Made by a program: the position numbers and the translations under genes. From positions 19,763-83,762 of the forward strand of contig CAICTM010000255.1 of NCBI GenBank assembly GCA_903772945.1: DNA of 64,000 nt. Reading direction: 5' to 3'. A model generated the notes under the pieces. That model made no database searches and had not been told where the DNA came from. It saw nothing but the letters and a program-made list of their open reading frames with translations. The stretch comes from Seminavis robusta. Taxonomy: Eukaryota; Bacillariophyta; Bacillariophyceae; Naviculales; Naviculaceae. Shown piece by piece: positions 43,002-53,958 of this stretch (the first letter of the stretch is position 1; every line of letters starts with the position of its first letter).

Positions 43002-44708
43002 ATGAAACACTTCTTTGGGGCACTGGTGATATGTGTCATTTCCTTGGTCGCCAGGACTCATGGGTATGTTACCCTTTGCAATCCACAATCATCACTCCCC
43101 TTTATTGGCAAACGGCACCATGGCTGTCATCAGTCACTAAAACAACAACAACAACAACAACAACAACATGTAGGAGTGCCAAGGAGGCACAACAGGAGAA
43201 ATCATCTACAGATGGTACCATCCTCCGTAGTCGATGGAACCAATCAGACGTCTTCTTCGGCTGCCACTAGTACTGCCATGATGACACACACCAACAACGA
43301 CATTCCAGTTGCCACTACGAATCATAACAACGGTGCCACCAGTCATCATAATAACGGTGTCGCCACCAATGGAACGCCCCTGCCTCCCTGGCTCTCGGAT
43401 TTGGTAGTCGACCAAAACGACGACGCGGATACCCCTCAACCCACGGTCAATGGTGGATTCACTCACACCAAATCATCCAGAGCCAAGATATCCGCCGCCA
43501 ACAAGGGGAAAACACCCTGGAATAAGGGAAAGGGACGATCCGAAGAAGTCAAGGCACGCATCGCGGCGGGAGTCCGAAAACGAAATCGAGAAAAATTCCT
43601 ACAGAAATTGGCCGACATGGGCATGACCGAAGACGAATACAATGCCCAAGAAGCACAAAAGAAGGCACAGAAGGATGCCGAACGAAAGGCACGACGCACC
43701 GAAAAGGGAGGATATCGACTCACCGAAGAAACCAAGAAAAAAATATCCAGCGTACTCAAAACCAAATGGGCCAATGGGGAAGTCAAAAAACGAGTCATTG
43801 ATCCCGCCAAAGTACGACGCGGATTTACCCATTCCGAAGAAACACGCGCCAAAATCAGTGAATCGCTCCGCAAACGATGGGCTAACGATGACGATTACAG
43901 GACCAACATGTTGAACAAAACCATGATTGCCAATAGCAAACAAGATGTACGGCAACGCATCGCCGAGACGCTCAAGAAAAAGTGGGAGGATCCCGTCTTT
44001 CGAGCCAACATGACGGCCAAGATGGCCAACCGTCAAAAAGCGAAAAACAAAAAGATGGGAATGTCTCATCGTGAAAAAATATCACAGGCCATCAAGGCCA
44101 AGTGGGAAAATGACGAGTATCGAAAACGAGCTACAGAGGGAATGGCCAAACGAAATGCCGAATTGGCCAAGGCACGACCACCGCCCAAACCAAAACCAAC
44201 CCAGGCACCAGCACGATTGGCGCAACCCAAAGCGCAAAAGGTCAAGGGAGTCAACAATAACAGCAAGAAGCAATCCACAACAGCTGCTCCCATGCTCATG
44301 ACACCGGCAAAGGTAGGATCCGTCAAGAAGAAGGTTAAGATAAAGAAGAAGAAGAAACAACAACAACCAAAGAAAGCAAAACCCACTGCTGTGGTAGAGT
44401 CAGGAGACTCCTTGACAATTGCAGGAGACAAGGAGGATGATAATAAGAACGACAAGAAGAAGCAGAAGAAGGATGACAAGAAGAAGGGTACCAAGGTCAA
44501 AAAACGAAGAAAACGAGAAAAGGCTGGCAGTGTGACACGGATGCGGGAAGAACGGCGTGATTTGTACGATCTACTCTATGGTGATGATGAGCAGCCAGAG
44601 GATCGGGGAAGTGTGCTGCCCTCCGGAGTCAAGAGTAAACTCGCTACACTGTTCTTTGAAGATGAGAACTTGGATGACTTTGATCCGTACGGGCTGGAAG
44701 AAGGATGA
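43002..44708 (+). CDS. Signal-peptide protein with NUMOD3-like DNA-binding repeats (568 aa)
   Basis: The start at 43002 was chosen because it yields a signal peptide (MKHFFGALVICVISLVARTH); an upstream in-frame ATG at 42882 would bury it. A polyglutamine run (CAA repeats at about 43140-43166) and an Asn/Thr-rich region precede the repeats. These begin with SRAKISAANKGKTPWNKGKG, the classic NUMOD3 form, and continue as four relatives: KKKISSVLKTKWANGE, RAKISESLRKRWANDD, RQRIAETLKKKWEDP and REKISQAIKAKWENDE. NUMOD3 modules bind DNA in homing endonucleases; no nuclease motif (GIY-YIG, HNH) is seen here. The tail is Lys-rich and then acidic (DDFDPYGLEEG). With a signal peptide, plastid nucleoid association is a reasonable guess. 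Exact function unknown. Confidence 0.8.
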   Translation: MKHFFGALVICVISLVARTHGYVTLCNPQSSLPFIGKRHHGCHQSLKQQQQQQQQHVGVPRRHNRRNHLQMVPSSVVDGTNQTSSSAATSTAMMTHTNNDIPVATTNHNNGATSHHNNGVATNGTPLPPWLSDLVVDQNDDADTPQPTVNGGFTHTKSSRAKISAANKGKTPWNKGKGRSEEVKARIAAGVRKRNREKFLQKLADMGMTEDEYNAQEAQKKAQKDAERKARRTEKGGYRLTEETKKKISSVLKTKWANGEVKKRVIDPAKVRRGFTHSEETRAKISESLRKRWANDDDYRTNMLNKTMIANSKQDVRQRIAETLKKKWEDPVFRANMTAKMANRQKAKNKKMGMSHREKISQAIKAKWENDEYRKRATEGMAKRNAELAKARPPPKPKPTQAPARLAQPKAQKVKGVNNNSKKQSTTAAPMLMTPAKVGSVKKKVKIKKKKKQQQPKKAKPTAVVESGDSLTIAGDKEDDNKNDKKKQKKDDKKKGTKVKKRRKREKAGSVTRMREERRDLYDLLYGDDEQPEDRGSVLPSGVKSKLATLFFEDENLDDFDPYGLEEG

Positions 44709-44979
44709 TTTGTTCATTGCAGTCTAATGGTCAGTCGAGAGTCAAGAGAGCTAGTAGTTTTGTAATAATAGAATTAATAACACCCACCCAACCCAATTCA
44801 TTCATTCATAGGCTGTAGGTAGATGGAGCAGTCCAGTTCATCAAGCAAACGGGCGCGAGATAAGAATGGTCCATCTGTTGCTAACTAGCTATTTAATTGT
44901 GTTTGTACTCTTTGGGGATGGCCGCACAAAGCGGTTGAATCATAAGTGTTCAAAGATCCAGCACTGCTTATGGAGCGTG

Positions 44980-45195
44980 TTACAGTCTGGCATATCGTTC
45001 TCTGCAAACTAGAAGAACGAGTGTTGCCAAAGTTGCCAAAACCGCAACCAGGGAAGTGAAACAGCAGATGGAACTCTGGTTCAGGATGAACAACGAATGG
45101 CAAAAGCTGTGGAAGAGCTGCAGGATCTCATTGGCAGCTTCCAAAGGATTCGTAGTAGCAATGGTTGTGAATTGGGCTTCTGTTGAGTTAGCCAT
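44980..45195 (-). CDS. Small putative membrane protein (71 aa), uncertain
   Basis: The ATG at 45195 has a good context (gccATGGCT). The chain is MANSTEAQ..., then one strong hydrophobic segment (ICCFTSLVAVLATLATLVLL), ending in a short basic tail. It lies alone between the NUMOD3-like and GT17-like genes, both over 100 bp away. No family was recognised. The rest of 44709-45338 holds nothing else that I can support. It may be a chance frame. Confidence 0.35.
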   Translation of the reverse strand: MANSTEAQFTTIATTNPLEAANEILQLFHSFCHSLFILNQSSICCFTSLVAVLATLATLVLLVCRERYARL

Positions 45196-45338
45196 GGCCA
45201 AAATAACTCGTTGGGGAATGGTGCTCTGCTAGCCATCACTCACACGAGGCCACCACCAACTCTTTTGTTCTAGAGCAGCACCTTTAGATTGCTTCCAACA
45301 TCACACGCATCACTCAACAATCCTGCCAGAGAGTCAGC

Positions 45339-47090
45339 TTAGAAACTCAGAATCTTGGAGTCCTTGAGTAGAATGGCTCTCCTTGCAAGCTCTGCTTCTT
45401 CCCTGCCTTTAACGTAGGCTTGTCTTGCCTTTTCATCGGCTTCGTACCCTTCGAGGAGGGACTTGTATTTCCGTCGTCTGTAATCTTTGTCATGAAAGTA
45501 GACAGGCCAATTTGGCAGTGTGCTCTCCAGACCTCCTTCTTCCCGCGTATGACGGCGCTCTATGATTTTTGCTTTGGTGGTGGTATTGTCGGCATTCGAC
45601 ATATTGTACAAGCATCTGTACACAAGCTCCAAATCTTCATTTAGGTCTTCGAGCTTGGATGTGTATGCCGTGTAGTGGGGGTGCCCATACGTCTTGTACT
45701 TGAACCTGGTTTGGCCAAAGTCATGAAAGAAGTTGTGGAAGTGATAGGCAGTGTATTCCGTGTGATCTCTTGCTTTGTTTCTGATCATTTCACCTCCACA
45801 CATTCTGCGAAAGTCAGCAGCGCTGAAGAGTGGGTAATGACCATCGGTGATCTTCTCAAATCCATCCTTGCCGCAGGTCAAGCCATAGCCTTCGTCCCGG
45901 ATGTATGGGATGGTTCGTGGTACTACTGGGTGAATGGTAGAGTCACCAATCAGTTCTATACAAGCTCCAATAATCATATCTGGATGATGCCACGTTCGCT
46001 TGCCTGCAATACAATCCGGTAGGGCTTCAAACACTCGCGCTGCACCAATGATCCGTGCCTTGTTTGGATGGCAGAGATGAGTTTTGTAGTCCAGGAACTC
46101 CACATCAGGGCATTGTTGAATGGCAAGCAGAAAGTCTCTGGTAAACGTCTCATCTAGGTCAGCCAAGTAGCCAACATCCTCCTTCGTCATGCCCAGCTCC
46201 TTCCATCCCTTTAGTATCTCATCCCGTTGTTCATGTTCACGTTGCAAGTCCAGTACCATTGGATTCTCATTGAAAAATGTTCGTATTTGAACTTTGTCGA
46301 CTCCAAAGAGCTTTTTTAGTTTCTCTTCTTGACCCTGTCGTTGCAGAGGGCGCTTGACAAAGTGTTGTGTTCGATTGCTCTCCACAAAGACCATTGCTTC
46401 AAATAGTCCATAAGTCTCTGCAGCTATGATTTCCAGTGTTTCCTCTGGTTCATCAGCGATCAAACAACCAAAGAAAATCTTTCGATTCGCTGGTCGAATT
46501 TCCACATCGTTGGTTCCCTTTTGGAGAAACTTGTATGGTCTACAACGATCATAGGGGTGGACATTGTCGATTCGAAACCGAATGTCCTTGAAGAAGGATT
46601 TGGGTTTTTCCGACAGGACTCCAATCGGTACAACCCCTTCCTTGGGAGTGTACGGCATGGGAGTTGGTGCGGGTGTCGGCTTGACGTGGACCTCTATCTC
46701 TCTTCTTCTATTCTCCTCTATCACCTTACTAAAACGCGGATTACTCAAGAGATGATCGATCGATTGATTGCGTTTCTTCTCGTTCTTGCCTGAATGTGTG
46801 AAGGAGGCATCTTTTTTGAGACTGTCTGGGAGGAGAGAATCAGACAAACGCTTCTGATCCTCATTCTTTGGTGTTTTTTTAATAGAGGAGACAGAGGTTG
46901 ATGAAATCCTCTCATCCTCAAGCGTTTCTTGGTGGAGTGACAATAATGCCAACGTGTCTTCTGTGCTGGCTTTCCGATAAGAAGGCAAATACAAGTGGTA
47001 TTGAGATAATAGTGTCACTAACAAGATAATCAGAAACCAAAGCACTGGTAAGCGAACGTGTCTTTGGATTCTATTGCGGGCAGTCACCAT
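45339..47090 (-). CDS. GT17-like glycosyltransferase, type II membrane protein (583 aa)
   Basis: The start at 47090 (MVTARNRIQRHVRLP) was preferred over the upstream frame start because the basic stretch directly precedes the membrane anchor (VLWFLIILLVTLLSQYHLYL). A charged stem of about 110 residues leads into the catalytic domain: KIFFGCLIADEPEETLEI, then LFEAMVFVESNRTQHFVKRP, matching the 'xVIVESNxTxTG' block of GT17 (beta-1,4-mannosyl-glycoprotein GlcNAc transferase), and EDVGYLADLDETFTRDFL, which carries the DxD-like metal-binding DLD. The later His/Arg-rich part (HFHNFFHDFGQTRFKYKTYG) fits the acceptor half. Golgi residence and N-glycan modification are inferred. Donor and acceptor are not known. 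Confidence 0.8.
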   Translation of the reverse strand: MVTARNRIQRHVRLPVLWFLIILLVTLLSQYHLYLPSYRKASTEDTLALLSLHQETLEDERISSTSVSSIKKTPKNEDQKRLSDSLLPDSLKKDASFTHSGKNEKKRNQSIDHLLSNPRFSKVIEENRRREIEVHVKPTPAPTPMPYTPKEGVVPIGVLSEKPKSFFKDIRFRIDNVHPYDRCRPYKFLQKGTNDVEIRPANRKIFFGCLIADEPEETLEIIAAETYGLFEAMVFVESNRTQHFVKRPLQRQGQEEKLKKLFGVDKVQIRTFFNENPMVLDLQREHEQRDEILKGWKELGMTKEDVGYLADLDETFTRDFLLAIQQCPDVEFLDYKTHLCHPNKARIIGAARVFEALPDCIAGKRTWHHPDMIIGACIELIGDSTIHPVVPRTIPYIRDEGYGLTCGKDGFEKITDGHYPLFSAADFRRMCGGEMIRNKARDHTEYTAYHFHNFFHDFGQTRFKYKTYGHPHYTAYTSKLEDLNEDLELVYRCLYNMSNADNTTTKAKIIERRHTREEGGLESTLPNWPVYFHDKDYRRRKYKSLLEGYEADEKARQAYVKGREEAELARRAILLKDSKILSF

Positions 47091-47606
47091 GGTCGACAAA
47101 TAATACATGTACAGATTGGAGTGGACGAAGAGTATGAAATTCTTTACTACTAGCTAGCTAGCGAGATACTATGGGTAGCTTCGTCCACACCAAACTTGAA
47201 ACCAAAGGCAGTGAAAAGAGGATTTTTTTTCAAAAAGTGAGCGGCTAAATATTTCAAAACATAAGCCAGCGAAGGTTGCACATGATTTTCAATAGGGACA
47301 AGGCTATATACCGTGACTAAACAAGTACTCATGATTGAAGTGGAAAGATACGCCACCACCACATGTTGTTAGCATCAAACAATCTTCAGGAAGCAAGCAA
47401 CAGTGCTACATACGTATGTTTTGACGAAGATACCACCGCAAATCGATCGGACATCGGCTCATCCCTGTGCTGCAACCAACAACATCCATCAAGGCGACGA
47501 CTGGCGACTCCATCGAATCGTTTTCGCTTTCCCTCTCTTCGTCAGAGCTAGACATCAATAGGCGCACTTTCTTCTCTCCAATTTTCTTAAACCCCACAAC
47601 ATCACC
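47091..47606. promoter_or_regulatory. Head-to-head intergenic between GT17-like and Ala-rich genes
   Basis: 516 bp between divergent starts. Contains CTAGCTAGC at about 47153-47162. No gene was supported. Confidence 0.4.
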
Positions 47607-49897
47607 ATGAAGTTCTCGCATTTTGCCGTTCTTGCCGTTGTGGCACCCCTTGCTTCGTCTTTCGCTCCAGCCGCCAGACAAAATGTTGCCCGTCTGAGCT
47701 CTCTTCAAAAATCGAAGGACGCTTATGATTTGGACTTGAGTGGAATCAGTTTCCCCGAGCCAGAACCTGTCAAGGCAGCACCAGCACCAGCACCAGCACC
47801 CAAGGCCAAGAAAGCAAAGAAGGTCAAGGAACCCGAACCTGAACCAGTGCCAGAACCCCCCAAAAAAGAGCCCAAGGCTAAGAAAGCAAAGAAGGCTGCT
47901 CCTGCCCCAGTTCCCGATAGGACAGATGCTCTCACTGCCAAAATCGAAAACCTGAAGCCCAGCAAGCCAAGCAAGCCCAGCAAGAAGTCAAAGCCTGCAC
48001 CTGTAGCTCCTGTTCCCGTCAAGGCAGTTGCCCCTCCACCCAAGCCAGCGCAAAGTGATTCTAGTGCTGTTCCTCTAGGTGTTGTACTTGGAGGAGCACC
48101 TCTACTTTTGGCACCCATCGCCGCTCTTGGAGCTGCACGTTCTGTTTTGTCAGGTACACAGGCAAGACGTGCCAAGATTCAAGAGGAAATTGCCGAATTC
48201 GAGGCCGCTCAGAAGAAGAAGGAGTTGGATGCCCAGGTTGATAGCAGTGGTGTTGCCCAAGCTCTGGTAGGTGGAATGTTGTGACAAGTATGCATCCATT
48301 TTCGATTGACTCGACTCGACTCGACTAAATTCTTTTGATGTTCACCAAACCAACCATTTTTAGGGATACTTGGGAGCCGGTGCTGCAGCATTGGGTCTTA
48401 TTGTAGCCCCAGGACTTGGATCTATCTCTCTGCCAGATCTTCCCTCTGCCCCATCTGGTTCTTCAGGTTCAGTGGAAAAGGTAGTCGCCGCAAAGAAGGC
48501 CCCAACACTCGCATTGCCACGTGAATATGGTGAAGAGAAGGCTATCAAGAAGCGTCTGTCTGTGGCTGAGAAGCGTGAAGCTTCCAAGTCCGCCGCCGAA
48601 GCAAGGAAGGAAGCCATTGCCGCCAAGAAAGAGGCCGCCGAAGCTGAAGCTGCTGATAAGGCAGCTGCTGCCGAGGCTGCCAAGGCCGAAAAGGCTGCTG
48701 CTAAGGCTGCCGCCAAGGAAGCTGCTGCTGCTGCCAGGGCTGAAAAGGCTGCTGCCGCTGCTCCCACCGTGAGTGCAGAGGAGAAGGCCGCCGCTAGGGC
48801 TGCTGCCCAGGAAGCCGCTGCTGCTGCCAAGGCTGAAAAGGCAGCTGCTGCTGAGGCTGCTAAGGCCGAAAGGGCAGCAGCTGCTGAAGCTGCTAAGGCT
48901 GAAAAGGCAGCGGCTGATGAAGCTGCCAAGGCTGAAAAGGCTGCTGCCAAGGAAGCTGCTGCAGCTGCGAAGGCCGCCAAGGCTGATGCTCCAGACGTGA
49001 GTGCAGAGGAGAAGGCCGCTGCTAAGGCTGCTGCTCAAGAAGCCGCTGCCGCCGCCAAGGCTGAAAAGGCAGCGGCTGCTGAAGCTGCCAAGGCTGAAAA
49101 GGCTGCTGCCAAGGAAGCTGCTGCTGCTGCCAAGGCTGAAAAGGTAAGATTACCGCGCGGACTGTTACTCTGTTCTGCTACTGTAGATATCTTTGCTAAT
49201 CAGGAATGCTCCCATTTCCTACTTTGCACTAGGCTGCCGCACCAAAGGAAGACACTGCTGCAGCTGAAAAGGCCGCCGCCGAAGCCGCAGCTGCCGAGAA
49301 GGTACGATTGTTGCTGAACGTACAGAAATCCACTTTTTTCATACGAGCACGGTGCGGTACTGACTTTTTCTGTATTTCCAATTCGCACTCGCACAGGCTG
49401 CAGCCGAGAAGGCCGCCGCTGAGAAGGCCGCCGCCGAAGCCGCAGCTGCCGAGAAGGTAAGTTGGGGCAAAAGTTCGTGTATCTTCAATTTCAATATCTG
49501 GCGACCATACTTACCACCATGTGTTTTCCTTTGCCATGGAACAGGCTGCCGCCGAGAAGGCTGCCGCTCAGGCTGCTGCCGCCGCTGTAAGTACCGGACG
49601 ATAGTAACTTGGAACCTCAAACTGCACGCACATGAGCTCACACTTTATGTTTCTTGGACTTTTGTTCTGTAGGCCCCACCAGCAAAATCTAGTGGAGGAG
49701 CCCTCGGTGTAGTGTCAGACTCCGCTTCTGGAGGCAAGGTTTTGCCAAAGGATGAAGTCAGCGATGATGTCAAGGCATTCTTGAAGGTATGTGCTTCCCT
49801 TTTTGTTGTGGGTGTGAGCAAATGAATTTTTGCATGGTTTTTGCTCACCATTATTTCGCTCGTTGCCCTGCCTTCTCTGAAGACTTTGAACAAATAA
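47607..49897 (+). CDS. Plastid-targeted Ala/Lys/Glu-repeat protein built from micro-exons (579 aa)
   Basis: Seven exons, all phase 0: 47607..48266, 48364..49143, 49233..49301, 49397..49456, 49545..49586, 49673..49786 and 49883..49897. The leader MKFSHFAVLAVVAPLASSFAPAA has a perfect plastid motif (SSFAP). A Pro/Ala/Lys-rich region is followed by two hydrophobic stretches (VPLGVVLGGAPLLLAPIAAL; LGAGAAALGLIVAPGLG) that may be membrane hairpins, then about 200 residues of EKAAAEAAKAEKAAA coiled coil like TolA. Exons 3, 4 and 5 code only 23, 20 and 14 residues of the same repeat. The chain ends GALGVVSDSASGGKVLPK... and TLNK. A structural role at a plastid membrane is possible but unproven. Antisense frames here are artefacts of GC-biased repeats. 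Confidence 0.85.
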
Positions 49898-50729
49898 GCT
49901 TGAAATTGTAGACTAGCGACTTCATACTGCCCTACTAACTACGTAAAGTCTACTTGCCGCTATATAAATCTTCCACCCGTTGAAGACTTGAATCGCAAAA
50001 GCCACTGAGAGAATCAACCAAAAGGTGTAATCTTTCCTTTTGTGGCAGACTGAACTTGGGGGAGGGAGATCCATCAATCAACCCACTAATCGATCACACC
50101 TAAAATAGTTTTTCCACAGTACTCTTGAGTGATGCAATGCAGTGCAATGATGATGTTAAACATTCTTGTTGCAATGTTGCATCTTTCCGTCCCTTTGATT
50201 CCGTGGATGGCAAACTTCTTTGCAATGCCTTGGCAACTGTCAATCCACACAAACCGAATAATCCTATTCCCTAACTTGACTAATGTTCTATACCAAGACA
50301 CCACTCTCAATTGGCCTGGGTAAAGCTGCCACTAATTCATGTCTAGGTGGATCTAGCAAATTCAAGACATTTGGCCCTTGTGTTGGTTCCCAGTTTGTTG
50401 CGCCTGATCCCACGGAAACTGGCCAGTCCTGAATTCAACCTTTTCTTTTCCTATACTGGCCCTCTGCCAGCTTCCATAGTACTAGTACGGTAGGAAACTC
50501 CCCCACTCTACCTACTAGTGCGGCCGTACGGTAGCGTACAGTAGGGTGGCTGGGTGTACCGGTACGGTAGCGGTCACCATGTCCTCTGAAGTTTCGCAGC
50601 TATGCTGGCTTTGCTAGGCTGTCTTGTTCCTTTCCGACCACTTCCACTTTCCATCATCATCTCCGCACTCATTGCTGTTGTGGACGGATCAACCCAATTC
50701 AACTTTCACGCTCTATCCAATACCCAACA
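49898..50729. other. Intergenic, 0.8 kb, upstream of the epimerase gene
   Basis: 3' flank of the Ala-rich gene, then the promoter side of the epimerase gene. TACCGGTA at 50557-50564 sits among 'tacggtag' words (50500-50575). No gene seen. Confidence 0.55.
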
Positions 50730-53700
50730 ATGAGAGAGCCCCAGCAAGTTGATGAGTGTAATGGCCGTATCCTGACACAAGCGAGGGGATATAGACGCCA
50801 AAGACCAAGCAAAAGGAAGAGTCGTCCATTATGGTCAGCATTGGTTTTCGGTCTGACCAGCTATTACCGGTACTGTTTTCTCTCTTCGGCGGTGGCCATG
50901 GCCAATGACAAACTTCCAGATGTTTTTTTGGACGAATCCTCTGTGGTTCTCATTACTGGCATGGCTGGATTTATCGGATCCGAGTTGGCAATGGCTCTCC
51001 ATCGGGTCTATGCTCCCAAGAAGATCATTGGCGTGGACTCGATGGACGATGGTTTTGGCAACGACCAAGGCCGCACTGCCGAAGAATTGGGAGTCTTTGA
51101 TTACAAGAGACAACGCTTGTTTCATGTCCTCCAAACAATAGGAGATCGCTGCCATTTTTATCGTGTGGACTTTCGTCCCAACATTCCAGAATATCAGGAC
51201 CGAGGCGAAGTGCCAGTGCTGGACCACATTTTTGCGTCTCATCCCGACATTACACATGTGGTGCATTTGGCAGACCCCTACGGGAATCCGTCTCTATTAG
51301 AAGAAGGACACGACAAGACAAAGCTGACAACGCAAGCAATCCCACGGAAGAAGGAACAAATCAAGGCGGGAATGATGGAAGCCTTGCTAGAGCAGCTCCG
51401 CAAGGCTGGGAAATTACATCCCAAAGGAAGCATCCCTCATTTCACCTATGCTTCTTCGGCTCATGTCTACAGCCACTACAATCTAGAAACTGATGATTTC
51501 GCCAAAAACCCCAATCCACCTCCGTTTGCGGAAGAAAGACCCATCGTCACACCGGCTAGCATCCATGGAGCAGCCAAATTGACGGACGAAATTCTCGCCA
51601 AAGCATACCATGAAACCAGAGGAATTTACTCGGCGGGACTTCGATTCTTTGAGGTATATGGGCCCTGGAGTTCTCCGGGAACCTTTCTCTTTGACCTGGC
51701 GGAACGAGCCGTCCGAGGAGGTGATTTTGTCACGGAGGAAGACCTTCAGATTTTGGACACGGTCACACGTGACTATGTTTACATTGATGATGCCGTCGAT
51801 GCCATTTTAGCAGCCATGCAATTCAAACCGACCACTGGAAACAAAGACGAACCGCCACCAGTGGTCATTAATGTGGGCACGGGAAAGGGAACGACAGTGC
51901 GAACCATTCTACAGATTATGCAGCGATACCTCATGAGCACCGTCTCGTCCAGGTTGCCGCCGCCTTCTGCTGTTGCGGCGGGGAAAAGGAAGCAATCTGT
52001 GTCCTTTGCATCCACGCAACGGACAGAGGAATTGCTAGGATTCAAGCCGCAAGTGACATTGGAAAAGGGCATCTTTCATCTGCTGGCTTGGCACCATGAT
52101 CGGGCATTCCCCTATGGATCTCTCGACGAGCCTACCAAAAATTTGCCGCAACATCCCATGGAAAAACAAGGAATGGTCGCTTGTTCGCCCTTTGACGTGG
52201 AATGTTTAAAGGGGGCCCCTGTATTTCCATGTGCCTCGGAATGCTCTCACCGCCATCAGTGTACAAAATCCTTTTATGACAATGTCTTGGGGACGACTCG
52301 AGCGTGGACAGCTCCTTGTGAGGCAGTTCTCTACACTGTGATTTTGGATAGCGACCTTACCAGAATTCCTTCTGCCACCGTGGCTGTCTCGACAACATCA
52401 CAATCTCATGTGGAGAGCGACCAAGGACATTGCAACCTGGCATTTGTCTCTTCCAACAGTCCATTGGTAAAGAATCTGCAAGCTCAAGTCGAAGGCATGT
52501 CTGGTCCTTTGCAACATGGTTTCTGGAGTCTTGTCTTGGTGGATGTCAACGAGGAAGAGAATGACTACTTTTTGGAATTCTTGCCTAAGCTGTCCCCAGG
52601 CCTCTTCTTTGGTGGCGACACGACCAAGCGCATCATCTACGTCGATCCCGATGTCATTATTGAAAGCATCCCAGATTTGATATCCGAGGCTTCCATGCAA
52701 CCAAAGTATCAAGCTGATGATGATCAAAAAGGAGGAAGCAGTGGAGATGCCAACAAACAAGGCGCCACCGCCATGCTGATTGGAAAGGGACGCCAGCAAA
52801 GCAGTCGAAAAGGTATCACCCCCTTGCGGGAGGCGATTCAAGACAGTGCTTATCGGTCAGTCCGCATTGGTGTAATCGACAAAATGTCCCCCGGGGATGG
52901 GTTTGCCTTGCCGTTGGACTCTTCCTTCATTGTCCACACGCTTCAAAGCGAAGACAGTCGACTCTTTCGATGTGATGTCTTTGGAGAACTCATTCAATGG
53001 GGAGTCGGAACGGATCAGTCAGCGTTTGAGTTCATCTTGGAGCTACACGACATGTGGAGCAGCGTGATTGTGAAGAAAGCTGGGTTGGAACCCTGGTAAG
53101 AATTTCCTACAGGAGAACGCGAATCCAAGAAAGTCCGCCTGGAACTTACACTTTTTTGTCCATGCTCAGGTGGGTTGGAGAGGGAGTTGTCACCATTCCT
53201 GAGCGACCTTCTTTCTCGCACCAGATCGCGAGCTCTCAAACGAGACGTCTGCTGGAAGCTCTGACGGATGAAGGGGGCGCCTTTGCATCCGATGCGGCGA
53301 GGAAGACGGGGAGAGGAGCACAACTTGTGCAAGTAGTCGGAGGTGGTCAAGGCTCAGCTGGAAACGGGGTACAGGAGACGGATGCTGTTGACCAGAAGAA
53401 TCCAGAGGGCCAAGATCCCCGCCAACCCAGTGCGAATGACGAATCGCCAAACGCAAAACGCGACGGAATTTTTGGAAACGATGACCACGTAGCCGAACCG
53501 GGGCCAGGCGACAGCGTTGAGGTGATTGCCGCACGCAACAATGAAGACAGAGACGATGATGCTGTGGTCGATGACGACGCAAATGAAGAGGAAGACGGCG
53601 ACATTCATTCAAGAGCGGAAGTGCAAGATAAGAAGCGAGATGTCTCTGCCTACGACACATGGATGGGAGTTCTATCATCGACATCGCTGCAATATTTCGT

Positions 53701-53767
53701 CAGGATTGTTGAAACAGGAAGCGAGGGAGGTATAGGCGTGGTGGTGTTGGATGATTACGACTTCTAG
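50730..53767 (+). CDS. NAD-dependent sugar epimerase-like domain fused to an unknown C-terminal region (987 aa)
   Basis: Two exons, 50730..53095 and 53170..53767, joined in phase 2 over a 74-bp intron. A basic N-terminus precedes a hydrophobic segment (WSALVFGLTSYYRYCFLSSA), probably a signal anchor. Residues about 70-450 are an extended SDR fold of the UDP-glucuronate/UDP-glucose epimerase group: LITGMAGFIGSELA (GxxGxxG), THVVHLADPYGNPS, TYASSAHVYS, and GLRFFEVYGPWSSPGTFLF. The YxxxK catalytic pair is changed: the sequence is IHGAAK, with His279 where Tyr is expected; Lys283 is kept. Residues about 470-780 form a Cys-containing region (CLKGAPVFPCASECSHRHQC) that I do not recognise, with a possible DxD-like IYVDPDVIIES. 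The second exon is acidic and disordered. It may build or modify cell-wall polysaccharide. Confidence 0.82.
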
Positions 53768-53958
53768 ATAATGAATGCTGGAGAGACTGCTCATGGTTCT
53801 CTTATTTCTCGTATTAACACTCTTTTGTGGTTCAGAACGCGTGGGCATATCTACAAGTATGTACAGGTGCCTCCGCATTTCTTCGACTTGTTTCTCCGTG
53901 ACTTGACAGCTTTTCGGTGCCATCTTTGTACATTTTGTCGTCGAAGGTGGAACGACAA

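Noticed and set aside
45000-45103. 72-codon alternative minus-strand frame overlapping the small gene at 44980
   Set aside because: Has no membrane segment or start context; the other frame is slightly better, itself only weak.
48360-48980. 206-codon Ala-rich frame on the minus strand
   Set aside because: Antisense of the GCT/GCC-AAG repeat of the Ala-rich plastid gene. The sense strand has a plastid leader and matching splice sites.
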